Counted from the first letter of the stretch, positions 22,360 through 35,149 are shown. The stretch is DNA of 64,000 nt from Gnetum montanum (GCA_015680685.1 MNCI01000255.1:150640-214639), one strand, 5' to 3'. Notes: a model not told the origin generated them from the sequence alone. Numbers and translations are program-made.

Positions 22360-23496
22360 CTAGCAAGTATGGGATAATCTTGAAAGAAAAAATAACAATA
22401 ATATAAACACCAAGACATGATGTAAGGCTACGAAGGTAAATAAACAACTATTGACAAAAGGGATAAGATGTCTATGATGTATTTGTTGCCTGAACTTTGA
22501 TAGATCAAGGAGGTTCTTTTGTATAATCCTATGCTCATCATTCCTCTTATTCAATATGACAAGCAGTAGATTTTCTTGTTGGTCATTTGGTGTTATAGGA
22601 TTGGTGATGTTAGCATTGTTATTGTTATTATTGTTGGCCCCAACTTGAGTGTCAAGAGTTTCATCTTGAAAATCCACCTCCAAACCATGTTCAATGTTGA
22701 TATTGTTTATTGATGGTAGAAGCATGTTGTCCCCATGAATCACAATTTCACCATCCTCCTATAACAAGTGAATCTTCTTATGTATAGGAGATGAGATTGT
22801 TTGAAGCTTCATTAACCATGGTCTTCCTAGGATCAAGTTAAAACCTAGTGTTTCTTTGACTACTAGGAAGTTGGTGGATGTGGGAAACTATTCCCCAGCT
22901 ATAAAATCTAAGGAGATAGAACCTCGTACCATTACCCATGATCCATTGAATGAATTGAGCATAGAGATAGAGCTTTCTTGAATATTTTTTGATACTCCTA
23001 GTTTCTCAACAATGGTGAATGCTATCATGTTAGTTACTACCCCATCATCCACATGAACATGATGAACCTTATACTTACCAACATGTATGGTAATGAGAAG
23101 AGGAGTAAGTAGCACTTTTCATTTCATGGAACAACCTTTACTTTGCTATTACAAAAGATGAAAATGGATTGATGCTTGTTTTCCTTGTGCCAAGTTTTAT
23201 CATGACAAAGTGAATGGATTCTTTGTAAGCAAGCATGTCTCCGCTCATAGGAATAGAAGTCAACATTTGAGCTAGTGCATCTCTATGAGCATGAGAAGTC
23301 ATGACTAGGTCGTATAAGTTCAGTGTGAATTTTCAAATTTGGCAATCTTAATTTCCTCCATTCTCCCTATAATTTTTTATGTTTTAATGTGTGTTTCTTG
23401 GATCCCTTGCATATACCCAACTTTTAATTCTCTCTTGGTTGACTGGTTGACATAGTTTGAGTAATGGAGTTCATGGGAAAAGCTAGTCTTGATGGG
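22360..23496 (-). pseudogene. TAT-2 protease region, degenerate
   Basis: The minus-strand frame 23115-22888 carries the retropepsin active-site segment VDDGVVTN, then an EKLG helix. The second protease signature follows as NLILGRPWL near 22820-22850. The downstream tail is Asn-rich, with a run of seven Asn near 22625. Upstream (23340-23120) is the conserved segment before protease. The active-site Asp is still present, but stops separate the parts. ATH-1 sits just upstream on the minus strand (23497-33415), and gag continues beyond it. Confidence 0.75.
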
Positions 23497-24295
23497 TGAT
23501 GAGTCCCGATATTGGACCCTCGATATCGGATATGCGATATCAGAGATGTCAAAGCAATATCGAACATGCGATGTTGGAGCCTATCTCATTGCCCATAAAT
23601 AAGAGATAAGGGCACTTGGTTTGGCATTAGTTTTTCAATCCCTTAGCCAAACTCTTGTAGTTTTTCTATTCCAAATTTAGAATTATTTCTGAGTGCCTTT
23701 AGTATAAGTCATAAAGTGAATGGATCTTTATTTGAACATAGTGTACCTAAGCAAACCTTGTGTCTGGAAATAAATACGAACTTTGTGATAAACCTTGAAA
23801 CATTCAGAATAGTTTAATTATTGCATTTCATGTTATTTGTTGTTATTTAATGCATTCACTAGTTACTTAATGTTATTTCATTGAAGTATTAATTGTCAAT
23901 TATCAATGAATTAGCACACTCAGCACGACCACTTCGAGCATACGTGGAACACTTGGTAACCCATTAACGATTAGCGTTTGGTAATCCCAGTAGTGTTACA
24001 CTGGTTCAGAATATGTCCAGAGATTGCATTAGAGTTATAAAAATCCATTAGTTAATTAAACATTTTCATTGCACACACTTAGGAGACTAAGATAGAAAAT
24101 ATAAAAAACATAAAAATCATATACCTCGAGTTTACTTAACCATACAATTCTGTCTTACAAGTCAGCTTGGGAAGACAACAACTGCATAACTCATCCTTGT
24201 TCTACGTAGGTGCATAAGCACTTAATCCTTGGAGTTCGATCGGATCATACGTGAACGCTCGTATTTGTATGGTTGGGTGTAGGGGTAACTCATCA
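23497..24295 (+). repeat. ATH-1 5' LTR (799 bp)
   Basis: It runs from TGATGAGTCCC to GTAACTCATCA, with 7 bp inverted ends TGATGAG/CTCATCA. U3 begins with a cluster of GATATCGG-type palindromes (23505-23580). A CATAAATA promoter-type box lies near 23593. Compared with the 3' LTR it lacks about 36 bp near 24020. Confidence 0.9.
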
Positions 24296-24296
24296 T

Positions 24297-24314
24297 TGGC
24301 ACCATTGTCAGGGA
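24297..24314 (+). other. ATH-1 primer-binding site (tRNA-Asp type)
   Basis: TGGCACCATTGTCAGGGA lies one base after the LTR. It is a decayed form of TGGCGCCGTTGCCGGGGA, the complement of the plant tRNA-Asp 3' end; the better-kept ATH-3 copy (53148-53165) supports this reading. Confidence 0.75.
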
Positions 24315-24431
24315 TTTTGTTGTTTGTGCACTGATTAGAACATAGGAAATCCTTTCATTGTTGAAACAAACCCTTAGAGTTAACTATCCTACAATCACTA
24401 GAAAAGGGTATTGCACACTAAATAATCAATT

Positions 24432-26370
24432 ATGTGTCCTTCTTCTTATGAGAGTGCTTCACCAACTAGGTCTGACACCATGAACAATAGGAGGCGGGGT
24501 GCACATGATGATCTACCAGTGCCCCAACAGTTTCACATGGTGTATGCTCATCCTGATGAACATATACCAGACTTTACCTTTATTCTCCACCAGGATGAAC
24601 AACTAGGATGGCATGATTTAGAAGGTAACATAGTGTTACCTCCCAATCACTCAATCCCAAGCATGCTTCTTCATGCTCTCACACGAATCAGTATGCAGCA
24701 CTTACAATCAGAGTACATTGTGCATGAGCAAGAGTTGAGAGATTATCAACCCACAAAGGCACAACGCCAGAGGGATTTGCAACAAGAGAGACATTACAAA
24801 TCCATGAAGGGAAAGTGATCTTAGGATGTCTAGTATGTCCTAAGTGAAAACAAGGGTGGTGAACCTATCTCGGGAGTTTTTCCACAAAATGATATTCCTC
24901 TCATTGACTTTGGTCAAGGAGTTGTGTATCAAAATATTCACTCAACTATTCATAACCTAGGTTCTGGTACCAATGAACACAAAGGATCCAAAAAATGAAC
25001 ATGAACACATAAAAATGATGAACATTTTGATCGTAATCGTGACCAAGGTCGTGATCACCAAAAAGAAGGTGACAAGTGTCACCATGGTGCCAGTCCTCCT
25101 TCCTCTTCACCTCCATCATCTTCTTCTTCCTCTCCTTCAGGATCTAAACACAGTTGCAAAGGGCAAGACATGAGGATAAGGGTAAGCAAAATAGAAATCA
25201 TAAACAAAACAATCGAGAAAGGGGACAAGGGTATTTCAGAGAAACACATCACGAAAGAAGGGAGAGTAGGGAATAGCATAGGCATCATAGATGCCATAGA
25301 CGACATGATCACAATGAACCCCTACTCACCTCCCGAAGTATGTTAGATATAACAGAGGCCATTATGATCCGAACAAGGTACCAAAAAGATAGTAGGATCA
25401 AAAGACTAGACATGAATAACATCCCACAATTTGAAGGAGGATATAATGTTGATTCTCAAAACCATCTACAAGAATTCCACGATGCATGTGCCTTGCAAAA
25501 TATAGAAAACGAGTGGAAAAAGCTAAAGTTGTTTCCATGAACATTGATCAAGGAAGCGGAAAGCCGGTACCAGTCCTTAGAACCAGAATCCATTCATCAA
25601 TGTAATACCATGTTAGAGCTATTCAATGATAAGTATCAGACATGCTCCCGAGTGTCTAACCTACGTAAGCAAATCCAAGGATGGAAACAAGGAGGACACG
25701 AACCCTTGGATGCTACGATGGGCTAGTACTATTCATTGTTACATCGTTGCCCTGGCCATGGTTACTTACAAAAGGAACAACTACACCATCTCATAGATGG
25801 GCTTAGGTACGAAACATGAAGAACCCTTGGAACTTATGCCAAAGAAAGGCTATCCGAGCTCACAGCCCATCAAATACAAAGATTGTTGGAGCAAGTTGCC
25901 AAGGAGGAAGGTGAGTTGAGAAAAAGAAAAAATGCGAAAGAGTACAACAAAGATCCTTCCCTCTGAAAGAAGGAAATTAGATTTTGTGAAGATGAAGAAG
26001 ACTAACCACTTGAAGAGATGGTGAATATAAAGAATTTGGCTATTCAAAAATTTGCATTAGAAGTATTGGCAAAGGTAGATCAAATGTGGAACTCCCTAGA
26101 CGAAAAATTTCAAACTATCCTAAAAATAGTAGAGGAGTCTAGAGAACCAAGTAGTGACTGAGAGAGAAGGAAAAAGAAAGAAGCTGAGTATGCACATAAC
26201 AAGGGTAAGGACAAGGTTACTATCATTGAAGAGGTTATGGATTCGAACACGAACAATGATGAAGGATGTGAGATTTTCCAAAATGACGATCCTAAGGGAC
26301 ATTGCCCAGTAGTGTCACATCTGCAAGAGTTTGGGGTGTATGCACTAAACCCACGAGTAAACAGATGACA
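24432..26370 (+). pseudogene. ATH-1 gag, degenerate
   Basis: The N-terminal frame is open for 128 codons from the ATG at 24432 and carries a segment shared by all three Athila elements here: HPDEHIPDFTFILHQDEQ then GNIVLPPN. A His/Ser-rich linker follows, then the capsid segment RLDMNNIPQFEGGYN (25406-25450) and helices to about 25900 (KLKLFP, ESRYQSLEPES, NDKYQ). After a charged segment comes a knuckle CEIFQNDDPKGHCP (26268-26310), with one Cys changed to Phe. Stops interrupt the capsid at least three times. Confidence 0.85.
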
Positions 26371-26389
26371 AACACCCAGAAGGCTACCT

Positions 26390-26940
26390 TATCCTCAAGG
26401 TAACCCAAGGTAGTTCGACCAACCCTTGACATATTATCCAAGTGGAGCTCCACCACAACCGAATGAATAGTATCAATGGTGGAAACACCCATAATCATGG
26501 GGAATGCCACAATCACATCAACAATACCCTTACCATCAACCTAACCCATACGAGTATTAAGTTCAGTAGCTGATCTCTCCACGTGACTCTACTAGTCACA
26601 TTGCTCTTCAACCTTACTACCATGCCCTTAAGTAGTATAGAACTTCCTCTCCTTAGGGTGATATTCCACATATCTGTACTATCCCTCTCATCTATCCACA
26701 TCTCTTCCACCTTTGGATCCATTACCACCTACTCCAATGATGCAGGGTGAGCATCCTGCCCAACAGTAGCAACATAACGTCACAAGGGCTATCGATCTTT
26801 AACCTACTATTGGTTCGAACAACCGCACAAAGAAGAGATCTTTCTTTAGAACCAATAGTCCAACCAAGTCCTTGCAACCAAAAGTGGCTAATTATACAAA
26901 CACCTCATCATCATTTGAATCTTCAAAGCTTCCTTCGAAC
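26390..26940 (+). pseudogene. ATH-1 Pro/Gln/Tyr-rich linker
   Basis: A low-complexity stretch rich in Pro, Gln and Tyr codons, for example YYPSGAPPQPNE near 26435, joins gag to protease. The same linker is better kept in ATH-3 (51091-51438). Confidence 0.7.
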
Positions 26941-27470
26941 CAAAAACTGCACCTAATGCATACTTTCATGTTAACCCATGTCATCATTGATTGGATTAAA
27001 GCTGGCTATCTTCCTAGGAAATTCTCTGATCCTAGATGTCCTATTATTTATTTGCAAATCGCTAGAAATGAACCTTACAAAGCTCTTTTGAATTTAGGTT
27101 CTGGTGTTAATTTGATCTCGCAAGCAATGTATAAAGCCTAGAACCTGCCTCCGCTAAAGAAGAGTAACATCTATTTAGAGTTGGCTAACCATTCCATCAC
27201 TATCCCATTGGAACTAGTGGAGGACATTGTCACCACTCTTTGTGGGTGGTCGTATCCAGCCGATTTCCTAGTGATCCAAGTCAACAACTGTAAGGGGGAC
27301 TTCACAATCATAATGGGAAGAGCATGGCTAAGTACAATTGATGTGCACCTAGGAATACATGATCTTTCCCTAAAGATATCAAAAGAAAATACATTTGGAA
27401 AGATCGAGAACAAGAAAGTTTCATACATTACATACAGTGACAGAGGGTGCAACTACGTGTAGAAGTCCTA
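26940..27470 (+). pseudogene. ATH-1 protease, degenerate
   Basis: The upstream marker DWIKAGYLPRKFSDP is followed by the active-site segment. That segment reads LLNLGSGVNLIS near 27087-27122, where the family has DSG, so the catalytic Asp has become Asn (a G to A change) and the Ser has become Leu. The second signature is IIMGRAWLSTI (27310-27342). A TAG stop at 27139 separates the two. It is inactive by inspection. Confidence 0.85.
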
Positions 27471-27779
27471 GTTTATACAACACTTAACATTGCCTACATG
27501 CAACCAGTGCGCACAAGTAACTGACATACAAAGATGCTTATATGCAGTAACCACAAGACAGGAAGGCACCTAGTGGCTGATAGCTGACCTAAAGAACAAT
27601 TCAACTTTGTGCATGGAACCAATTGAGAGCTTGAATTGTGCCTATATCGATAGCATAGATGTATTAGAGCAAGTCCATTGCCAACTTCCAAGTATTGACA
27701 CCAAAAATATCAACTGGGGGAAGTTGGAAATCCCTGATGAGTTTAAGTGAGAGCCCCTTGAATTAAAATCGTTGCCCAC

Positions 27780-28640
27780 TAGTATGGAGTATGCATTTCT
27801 CAAGAATGGAAAACCGATAATCATTAATGCTAAGCTCACTTCTCAACAAAAAGAAATACTGCTGAAGATGGTAAACAAATGGTCAAAAGAATTTGCTTGG
27901 TCATATTCCAAATTAACCAGAATAGATCCTATGATATGCCAACATAGAATCTACCCTAACCCCTCTATAAAGCCTTGACTACAACCACAAATATGACTGA
28001 ACCCAAAGCTCAAGCAAGTAGTTAAGGAAGAAATTGAACAACTTCTGAAGGTTGGGTTCATCTACCCCATTGCTGATAGTGAATGGGTTAGTCCATTAGT
28101 CATTGTGCCTAAAAAAGGTGGTAAATGCACGGTGTGTATAGACTTTGGGTTATTAAACATGGCAACATTTAAAGATAATTTCCCATTTCCATTTGTTGAC
28201 CAAGTTCTAGATGCCATTGTAGGGCATTGTTATTATAGTTTTCTAGATGGTTATAGTGGATACAATCAAATCTAGATAGCACTAGAAGACCAAGCCAAAA
28301 CTACATTCATGAGTCCTTGGGGGACATTCGCATATACGTAGATGTCGTTTGGCTTGTGCAATGCTCCAGTAACATTTCAATGTTTGGTTCTCAATATATT
28401 TCAGCAACAAATAGGAAATGGTGTGGAGGTTTTTATGGATGATTTCTCCACCTACAGAGTGGACTTTGAACAAGCATTGGACCAATTAGAGCAAGTACTG
28501 AAATGATGTGTTGAAACCAACCTAAGGCTCAATTAGTAGAAAAGCCATTTAATGGTCCAAGAGGGCATTGTATTAGGGCATAAAATTTCACAAACAAGGA
28601 TGGAGGTAGATCCTAAAAAAATTAAAATCATCCAAGGAAT
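27780..28640 (+). pseudogene. ATH-1 reverse transcriptase, degenerate
   Basis: The order of motifs is FAWSYSKLTRIDP (27892-27930), a VGFIYPI...EWVSPLVIVPKKGG segment, CIDFGLLN, SFLDGYSGYNQ (28241-28275), TTFMSPWGTFAY, FGLCNAPVTFQ and the catalytic VEVFMDD (28427-28447). The family position after YNQI is a TAG stop (from a Gln or Lys codon), and the segment AY*MSFG has another stop. The motif wording is that of Athila RT. Confidence 0.9.
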
Positions 28641-28659
28641 CACTTGTCAACCTGAAACT

Positions 28660-29123
28660 ATAAAAGATGTTTGATCATTCCTTGGACATACTGCCTATTA
28701 TAAACGCTTCATTGAGAACTTTTCGAAGATTGCAATACCCTTGGTAGAATTAACGAAGAAGGACGTACCCTTTAAATGGACCAAGGAATGTGAGCTAGCT
28801 TTCTAAACCTTGAAGCAAAAGCTAGTAGAAACACCTATTCTACAAGCTCCTGACTAGTCCAAATCATTCCATATAATGAATGACGTGTCCAATTTTGCTT
28901 TAGGAGTCGTACTTACAAAGTTAGATAACCACAAACATCCCTATTGCATTCACTGTGCAAGTCAAAGTATTACTAGTGCACAACTCAACTATACCACAAC
29001 AAAAAAAGAGTTAATGACTATTGTGTTTACACTGGAGAAATTTAGGCACTATGTACTAGGCTATAAGGTATTTGTNGGAGAAATTTAGGCACTATGTACT
29101 AGGCTATAAGGTATTTGTACACA
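28660..29123 (+). pseudogene. ATH-1 RNase H, degenerate, runs into N gap
   Basis: After the SFLGHTAYY connection (28673-28699) the RNase H domain shows NDVSNFALGVVL in place of the family's DASDYAVGAVL, and the TTKKELMTIVFTLEKFRHY segment near 29000-29050. A single N at 29076 is followed by a second copy of the last 42 bases, a likely assembly error. The domain then runs into the N gap. Confidence 0.85.
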
Positions 29124-29846
29124 NNNNNNNNNNNNNNNNNNNNNNNNNNNNNNNNNNNNNNNNNNNNNNNNNNNNNNNNNNNNNNNNNNNNNNNNNNNNN
29201 NNNNNNNNNNNNNNNNNNNNNNNNNNNNNNNNNNNNNNNNNNNNNNNNNNNNNNNNNNNNNNNNNNNNNNNNNNNNNNNNNNNNNNNNNNNNNNNNNNNN
29301 NNNNNNNNNNNNNNNNNNNNNNNNNNNNNNNNNNNNNNNNNNNNNNNNNNNNNNNNNNNNNNNNNNNNNNNNNNNNNNNNNNNNNNNNNNNNNNNNNNNN
29401 NNNNNNNNNNNNNNNNNNNNNNNNNNNNNNNNNNNNNNNNNNNNNNNNNNNNNNNNNNNNNNNNNNNNNNNNNNNNNNNNNNNNNNNNNNNNNNNNNNNN
29501 NNNNNNNNNNNNNNNNNNNNNNNNNNNNNNNNNNNNNNNNNNNNNNNNNNNNNNNNNNNNNNNNNNNNNNNNNNNNNNNNNNNNNNNNNNNNNNNNNNNN
29601 NNNNNNNNNNNNNNNNNNNNNNNNNNNNNNNNNNNNNNNNNNNNNNNNNNNNNNNNNNNNNNNNNNNNNNNNNNNNNNNNNNNNNNNNNNNNNNNNNNNN
29701 NNNNNNNNNNNNNNNNNNNNNNNNNNNNNNNNNNNNNNNNNNNNNNNNNNNNNNNNNNNNNNNNNNNNNNNNNNNNNNNNNNNNNNNNNNNNNNNNNNNN
29801 NNNNNNNNNNNNNNNNNNNNNNNNNNNNNNNNNNNNNNNNNNNNNN
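29124..29846. other. Assembly gap, 723 N
   Basis: Unknown sequence. From the order of flanking domains it should hold the end of RNase H and the integrase zinc-binding segment of ATH-1. Any reading frame drawn across it is meaningless. Confidence 0.95.
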
Positions 29847-30560
29847 GCATGATTTGTTCAACAACAAATCATAAACAGGTTTGGCATGCCTCATGCACTT
29901 ATTTCTAATAATGGTACACATTTTATAGGTGCAACTTTTTGAAAGTTGATGCAACGCTTAGGAGTTAAGCATAAACTAACTACACCATATCATCCTCAAG
30001 CGAATGGTCAAGCTGAAGTCACCAATAGGAAAATCACAAAAATCTTGACATGAACCATTAGCAAATATAGGCAAGACTGGAGCACCAAGCTGAATGATGC
30101 TCTTTGGGCCTACCGCTTTACATGGAAACTCCCTATAGCCTACTCTCCCTGTGAGTTAGTGTATGACAAACTTCCAACACTTCCTATCCAAGTTGAGCTT
30201 CATACACTATCTACATTATGTGACCTTAACCTTGACCTCAGTCTAGCATAGAAAGAACGGTTAATGAATCTTAATTTGGTAAATGAAAACTGATTAGCCA
30301 CCCTGTCATCCAATGAACTACATAAGGCATTCAACAAACAATGTCATGACCTGAAAATTAGAAAAGTCACATACCAACCATCAGATAGGGTTCTTTATTA
30401 GAATCCCGCACATGTGCCACAACAAACTAAATTTCAAATGTTGTGGAAAGGATCTTATATCATTCATGAAACTTTTTCTTCGGTGGCCATGATGATCTAA
30501 GCCCAGATAAGAAATTACTGGTCAACATCCAGCAAACCAAACCTTTCCATGAGTCTAAAA
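29847..30560 (+). pseudogene. ATH-1 integrase, core end and C-terminus, degenerate
   Basis: The core continues with FGMPHALISNNGTHFIG, where the second catalytic Asp has become Asn (D to N, a G to A change). It goes on to the YHPQANGQAEVTNR segment that holds the catalytic Glu (29988-30028), WAYRFTWK and the C-terminal VLY*NPAHVPQQTKF part near 30388-30435. The C-terminus and the following MSLK...GDMAT-type stretch are shared with ATH-2. Confidence 0.85.
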
Positions 30561-32564
30561 TGGCCAGTACTAACACTACCTCTACTGATGGACAACCTCG
30601 CTCATTATTTCAAATCTCCTCCTTCTCACTCAGTCATGGGGGAGATGGCCACCAATGCTAGTCATTCTAAGCTCTTAGTTTCTTTTATCTTTTTGTTTTA
30701 CACATTTTTCATCTTTACTTGTCTTTGTTTTACACCATCGTTAACATTTTTGCTATTCCTTTCTTTATTACATTTTGTTTGATTTATTCTCACTTGTCAT
30801 ATAATAAGTTCTCATGATGGTGGAGTGTACTATAATCATGTTGCTTACTAATGTTTGGTTTTTACCTTTGATTTTTAATTTTGATGCTAAGATATGGTTC
30901 TTTTTGATAAAATAGGCAATGAGTCCACGTCATTCATTTATCCATTCAATTCTATGGTCTCCCTTTGTTTTAGAAATATATTGTACCTTTTTCTAATCTA
31001 ACATATTAATGAATTGGTGGCTTGATATTCTTCAAACCAAGGAAAGATTCAAATGCATTGAAAATGATGTGACCTCAAAGGGATTCAACGCATTTGTGCT
31101 GGCTATTCTCTTGGGTACTTGAATGTTTTTCATAGGTTTTCTAACATTCCATTGTCGACTAATAGCAAGAAGTTGAATGAATCAAATAAGTCTTTGCACG
31201 ATGTGGTTCTCACAAAAAAAAACTGGTGGGAATTCAAAGCACACCCCTTAGACGTAATAAAGGATCATGGGCTACAAGCACTCATTATGGCACTAGAAAG
31301 ACATGTTACCCATGCCTGAAGGTATCCTCTAACTAAGGCCCTTCCTCACTTCCTACTTCTCTACTTTTTTGGATGGCGATTACTCTGTAGAAGCATTCTT
31401 GTTGCTTTAGGAGGATGGGTTGGTCAAGTGTGTTGATGCAAGGTCACTGGATGTGGTTAGTTTTAATCTAGATTTGGGCTGAATTTTATTAAGTCACATT
31501 AACCACATAATACACAAGGGACTTTACACAACTATGATTTCGAGATTCCATTCCATTCTCTTTTCTCTTTCAGTATTACTTCCCGTATTCGACCTCATTG
31601 CCAGTTTTATGATTAGTCTATACCTTGGTTGGCACATTGTTATTCTTTGGTAAATTCTTGTGGGTGAATTCTTAACTATTGTCTCCATATGTCATTCATA
31701 GAGCCTACGGACTCTTTGGTTTGTGGGTTTGTCAGGGCATAAAGGGCATGAGCCTACTTTGGGGAGGACCCACTGGCATTCCTTTTTGGAGAAATTGTTA
31801 AGTTATTTCCTTTAAACATTTCTTATAATCAACTATTTCTTATTTCACCCCATCCATCACATCTATTTTTGTTTTTCTCTTTCCTTCTATGCATTTTTAT
31901 TAACTTCACCGTTGTTATTCCTCTTATCTTCCTTTTTTCTTTTGTCTTCCATCCTATTGCTACCGGAGGTTCACTCTTAGACGTGGGGGACTTTCACAAA
32001 TTTTTCCATTCCATTACTTATCTTACCCCTACACCTTGGGTAGTTATCACTTACAAACCTCTAACCTAGTATCTACCATACCCACAACCTAGCCAATGTG
32101 TTTCATATCGAGGCAAGGTATTAACTGCATTATATCTTATCTATCCTTGTTAATTCATGATTGTGTTATGTGTGTAGATGGCGATCACATGAACAATGGA
32201 CTAGGATAGGAGCGAGCATGTAGGATGGACTTGAGAAAGAGCATTTATGCAAGGAACAAGCTTGGTCATGTGGCCATGGATGAACAACGATGTGCATAGT
32301 TTTTGACATCAGTAGCAATGCATCTCATTTTTTTTCTCTCTCTCTCTTCAAGCTTTCAATTGAGGGTCTAGATGTCATCTATGTACAGTGTTCACCACAA
32401 TGGTTATGAATACCAATGCTATAATACATTTGTCAATCCTTTCACTGGGCACTTTGAGTCTGTCATTCCATGTCACTATCAGTTGTCATTCAGTCAATAA
32501 TCCCATACCTTCCCAATATTTTCTAAGAAACTTGAGGAAAAGTTTTCATTTAGTTGTGGGGGTA
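30561..32564 (+). other. ATH-1 3' untranslated region and polypurine tract
   Basis: This is two kilobases of noncoding sequence shared, in matching order, with ATH-2 (42930 down to about 41640) and ATH-3 (50080 down to 48325). Kept blocks are CATGGGGGAGATGGCCACC (about 30636-30655), and the AGCCTACTTTGGGGAGGACC block near 31755. The purine tract TTGTGGGGGTA ends at 32564, next to the 3' LTR. Short open frames here have no family support. Confidence 0.75.
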
Positions 32565-33415
32565 TGATGAGTCCCAAAATTGGACCCTTGATATCGGACC
32601 CTCGATATTGGATACGCGATATCAAAGATGTTGAAGCAATATCAGACATGTGATGTTGGAGCCTGTCTCATTTCCTATAAATAAGAGATAAGGGCACTTG
32701 GTTTGGCATTAGTTTTTCAGTCCCTTAGCTGAACTCTTACAATTTTTCTATTCCAGAGTTAGAATTATTTTTGAGTGCCTACAGTAGGATTCATAAAGTG
32801 AACGGATCTTTATTTGAGCATTGGGTACTTAAGCAAACCTTGTGTCCAAAAATAAAGATGAACTTTGTGATAAACCTTGCAACATTCAAAATAGCTTAAT
32901 TATTGCATTTCATGTTATTTACTATTATTTGATGCTTTCAATAGCTACTTAATGTTATTTCATTGAAGTATTAATTATCAATTATCAATGAATTAGCACA
33001 CTTAGCATGACCACTTCAAGCACACATGGAACACTTGGTAACCCAGTCACGACTAGCATTTAGTAATCCCAGTAGTGTTACACTAGTTCAGAATGTGTCC
33101 GGAGAGTGGGAATGGATGCTGGTATTAGGATTTGATTCACATTAGAGTTATAAAAATCCATTAGTTAATTAAATATTTTCATTTCACACACTTAGGAGAC
33201 TAAGATAGAAAATATATAAAACATAAAAATCATATACCTCAAGTTTACTTAACCATGCAATTATGCCTTATAAGTAAGCTTGGGAAGACAATGACTACAT
33301 AACTCATCCTTGTTCTGCATAGGCGCATAAGCACTTAATCCTTGGAGTTTGTTTGAATCGTGCATAAACACTCATATTCGTATGGTTGGGCATAGGGATA
33401 CCTCACCGCTTATCA
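32565..33415 (+). repeat. ATH-1 3' LTR (851 bp)
   Basis: It runs from TGATGAGTCCCAAAA to CGCTTATCA. It matches the 5' LTR along its length, with an extra GGACCC-GATATCGG unit at the start and an extra 36 bp near 33105. A TATAAATA promoter-type box lies near 32677. Confidence 0.9.
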
Positions 33416-33420
33416 GTGGG

Positions 33421-35130
33421 TCAAATTATCTTCAAGCCTTTTGTTGTTGGCTACATTCAGTGGGCTTAGTTGTTGATTTTATGAAAGGTTGTTTTCATCA
33501 CCATTGCAGTAGTGATTTTTTGTTAATTTTTGAGTTATTGGCCACAATATGTAAGCTTTGATCATAGATTATCACATTTTTTCTTATTGAAGATTGAGAA
33601 ACCCTAATAAAAAATGGTTCCCTAGCTTTAGAAGGGTTCGTAATGTGTTGTTTGGATTATGATGTTGATGTCACTGGAGGGTGAATGCATATAAAGAAAG
33701 GCTCTTTACAAGTCGGAGGTGGTAGCACCCTTATGACGAAGGGCTCTCTAGGCTTTAGATTCTGAGGTTGAGTGCTAGCTAGTAGTATCTTTATGATAAA
33801 TGGTTCTCAAGGAGGATTAGACCATTTGCTTACTATAAATAAGGTGATGGTGTAAGAGTTATTATTGGATTTTGAAGAATTGAGCTCATTCAACACCAGC
33901 TCTCCATAATCAATCATCTTCTAAAGATCATCTTTAAGGGCTAAGCAAAAATTGGTATCATGACCAACGAGTTGATGGTAATAGAAAAACCTTTCAAATC
34001 TAAAGCACTTTGGCAATCTTGGATCATCTTTGGTTGCTACCATTAAGTCTCTAGCTATCTTGAAAAGATGATTGTACCTCTTACGAGCTTCCTTAGATAG
34101 TTTCTTATGTTAAATATGGTTATTTTTAACCAACTATTCTAGGAGCTCATAAGGCTTCATAGGCAACTTAGCATAGCTAGTCTTATTCTTGTGCTCAAAA
34201 TTTGGTCGTGGATAATTAGAAGCATATGAAGTAGATGGTTGCAATGGATCAAAAGCTTTATTGCATGATGGTGATCTTTACCTCTCTACTTTCTTTGGCT
34301 CTTTTGTTACTATGGCCATAGTTTCTTGTGTTGGCTTAGTTTTCTTCTTATCCCTTCTCATGTGTTGGTTTTTATAGGCTACATAGGCTATATTATTGCT
34401 AGCCTCAATAGCCTCCTCAATGGTATTAATTTATAAAAAGGATTTCCTTTGTGATTGGGGTTCTAAGTATTAAAGCTTTAACTTAATGAAGTCATTAACT
34501 GCTTCCTTGAAGATGGCCAAAATGTGGATTTCAAAGATAGGCTCTAGAATCTCATTGAGCATTAAGTTTCATCTTTGAATGAATCTTAGAACTAGCTCAA
34601 GTGGCCCCTCCCTCACCTTCATAAGTTGATCTAAAGTTATATCAAGCTTCAAGTTGTAATTAAGCATCTAACACATTGATTTATTAGGTCTTCAAGGGAG
34701 GATATAGAGTCCCTAGGTATGGTTTAATACTAATCTAAAGCCTTTCCTTTCTAGGACATAGGGAAGATACATAGTATTTTGTGAGGTCATACTTGCAATA
34801 GGAGGCACTCAAATCAAAAGATGACAAGATGTGCATTAGGGTCTCCTTCATCATTATATTTGATGAATTTTTGAATTGGGATGCCCATAGGAAGAGTTAT
34901 CTATAGGAAAGTAGAACTAATGTGATTGTCTTAGTAAAAGTTCATTATCTTGACCATATGAGTGCTACTAGCTTTAAGCTTTTGTAGCTATTCAATGATA
35001 TCTTGGATCATTTGAAAGGCTTGATCTAGGGCTTGGGACACTCTTGTACTCTGCAACATTTGTACTAATGGTTGGAAAGGAAGTTGAATGGCTTAAGACC
35101 ATGCAATTGATATTAGTATGGATTGGAGAG
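33421..35130 (-). pseudogene. TAT-2 gag, degenerate
   Basis: On the minus strand the Tat-type gag starts near 35130 with a helix-rich part, then ITLPMGIPIQKFIKYNDEGDP (about 34905-34850). The capsid part that follows carries REGPLELVLRF (near 34610), and a basic linker follows. The knuckle segment reads CFRFERFFYYHQLVGHDTNFC (34000-33940), then KMIDYGEL. The C-terminal linker reaches 33421, where ATH-1 begins, and the protease side resumes at 23496. Many stops are present, mostly TAG and TAA where the family has Gln codons. Confidence 0.75.
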
Positions 35131-35149
35131 GTTGTGTGACCATTGTCAT

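Larger units (their letters stand above)
23497..33415 (+). mobile_element. ATH-1: Athila-lineage Ty3/gypsy element nested in TAT-2
   Basis: This is a complete but decayed element of about 9.9 kb: 5' LTR, tRNA-Asp-type primer site, gag, protease, RT, RNase H, [N gap], integrase, 1.9 kb 3' untranslated region, polypurine tract and 3' LTR. The RT motifs (GHCYYSFLDGYSGYNQI and VEVFMDDFS) are those of Athila elements. The flanks ATGGG (23492-23496) and GTGGG (33416-33420) form a 5 bp duplication with one transition. The host TAT-2 gag-to-protease region continues on both sides. Confidence 0.9.

Noticed and set aside
29072-29954. Long open frames on both strands across 29124-29846
   Set aside because: They consist of N and have no sequence content.
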